DNA of 64,000 nt, taken from assembly GCF_009712225.1 (NCBI RefSeq), contig NZ_WASP01000008.1, forward strand, positions 194,529-258,528. The letters are read 5' to 3'. Positions 63,918 through 64,000 of the stretch are shown piece by piece. Under the pieces are notes generated by a model. The model ran no database searches. It was not told the origin of the DNA and worked only from the letters and a program-made list of their open reading frames with translations. Made by a program: the position numbers and the translations under genes. The DNA is from Desulfovibrio sp. Lineage in GTDB: Bacteria > Desulfobacterota > Desulfovibrionia > Desulfovibrionales > Desulfovibrionaceae. Every line of letters begins with the position of its first letter. Positions within the stretch are counted from its first letter, which is position 1.

Positions 63918-64000
63918 CTACTTTTCCAACCACTCCCCAAGGCGGGTCTCAAGGGTTGCCGCGTCGTAACGGGGAGCGGCGTACATGCCTGCTGCCTCGC
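63918..64000 (-). CDS. 3' end of an unidentified gene, cut by the window edge
   Basis: On the minus strand a frame enters from the right edge and stops at TAG (63918-63920). It gives about 27 codons ending RLGEWLEK. The amphipathic, charged C-terminus looks like real coding sequence, but the family cannot be named. It would be upstream of the DMT transporter gene on the same strand. Confidence 0.55.
   Translation of the reverse strand, partial: EAAGMYAAPRYDAATLETRLGEWLEK

Overview
The window reads as a piece of chromosome from a sulfate-reducing delta-proteobacterium of the Desulfovibrio type. The evidence is a 907-residue molybdenum aldehyde oxidoreductase with the Cys spacing of the D. gigas enzyme, a 191-residue rubrerythrin, a hybrid-cluster protein with the Desulfovibrio Cx2Cx8Cx5C motif, a Desulfovibrio-type trimeric porin and the gene order guaB-guaA-tatB-tatC-hisB-hisA. 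The species assignment is inference. I saw no rRNA, tRNA, CRISPR array, transposase or phage gene.

Left part (1-9.2 kb, plus strand): guaB, guaA, then a tightly packed run tatB, tatC, hisB, a lipoprotein gene and hisA, closed by a clear terminator. A paired small-multidrug-resistance exporter (mdtJ/mdtI type) and a Cys-cluster protein follow.

The most interesting region is 9.27-21.74 kb, ten genes all on the minus strand. Transcription order is: MoeA-like molybdopterin-binding protein, aldehyde oxidoreductase (mop), a flavoprotein/Fe-S/CCG-domain oxidoreductase, a small Cys-pair protein, a SAM methyltransferase, a C_GCAxxG_C_C protein, a radical-SAM enzyme with two CX3CX2C motifs, a short AMP-forming CoA-ligase-like enzyme, a MocA-like nucleotidyltransferase fused to an HD domain, and a histidine phosphatase. 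Six of the seven junctions from the flavoprotein to the phosphatase overlap by 4 nt. This looks like a dedicated maturation or partner pathway for the molybdenum enzyme whose chemistry I cannot name.

22-27.5 kb (plus): a small lipoprotein, an orphan polysaccharide-export protein, and a nitrosative-stress module of Crp/Fnr regulator, cupin and hcp. At 27.6-30.3 kb (minus) lies a porin gene followed by a partial tandem duplication of its own 3' end. At 30.6-35.7 kb (minus) is an iron-type ABC importer with a fused permease and two ATPases. An alanine-glyoxylate-type aminotransferase is divergent from it.

37.4-48.7 kb: an EAL protein with a degenerate GGDEF faces a minus-strand type I secretion cluster (TolC, ABC exporter, HlyD-family adaptor), which runs on into a membrane sensor with a degenerate HD-GYP domain and a glycosyltransferase. 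A Lap-like, c-di-GMP-linked surface secretion system is the natural reading, but no adhesin substrate is present here.

Right part: rubrerythrin, a FlxA-like protein, a YgjP-like metallopeptidase, KtrAB-type potassium uptake, a TPP riboswitch with thiC, an iron alcohol dehydrogenase, AhpC and Fur transcribed divergently, a FeoB-associated Cys-rich peptide, uvrA, a secreted protein of unknown function, a DMT-family exporter, and the last codons of a gene cut by the window edge.
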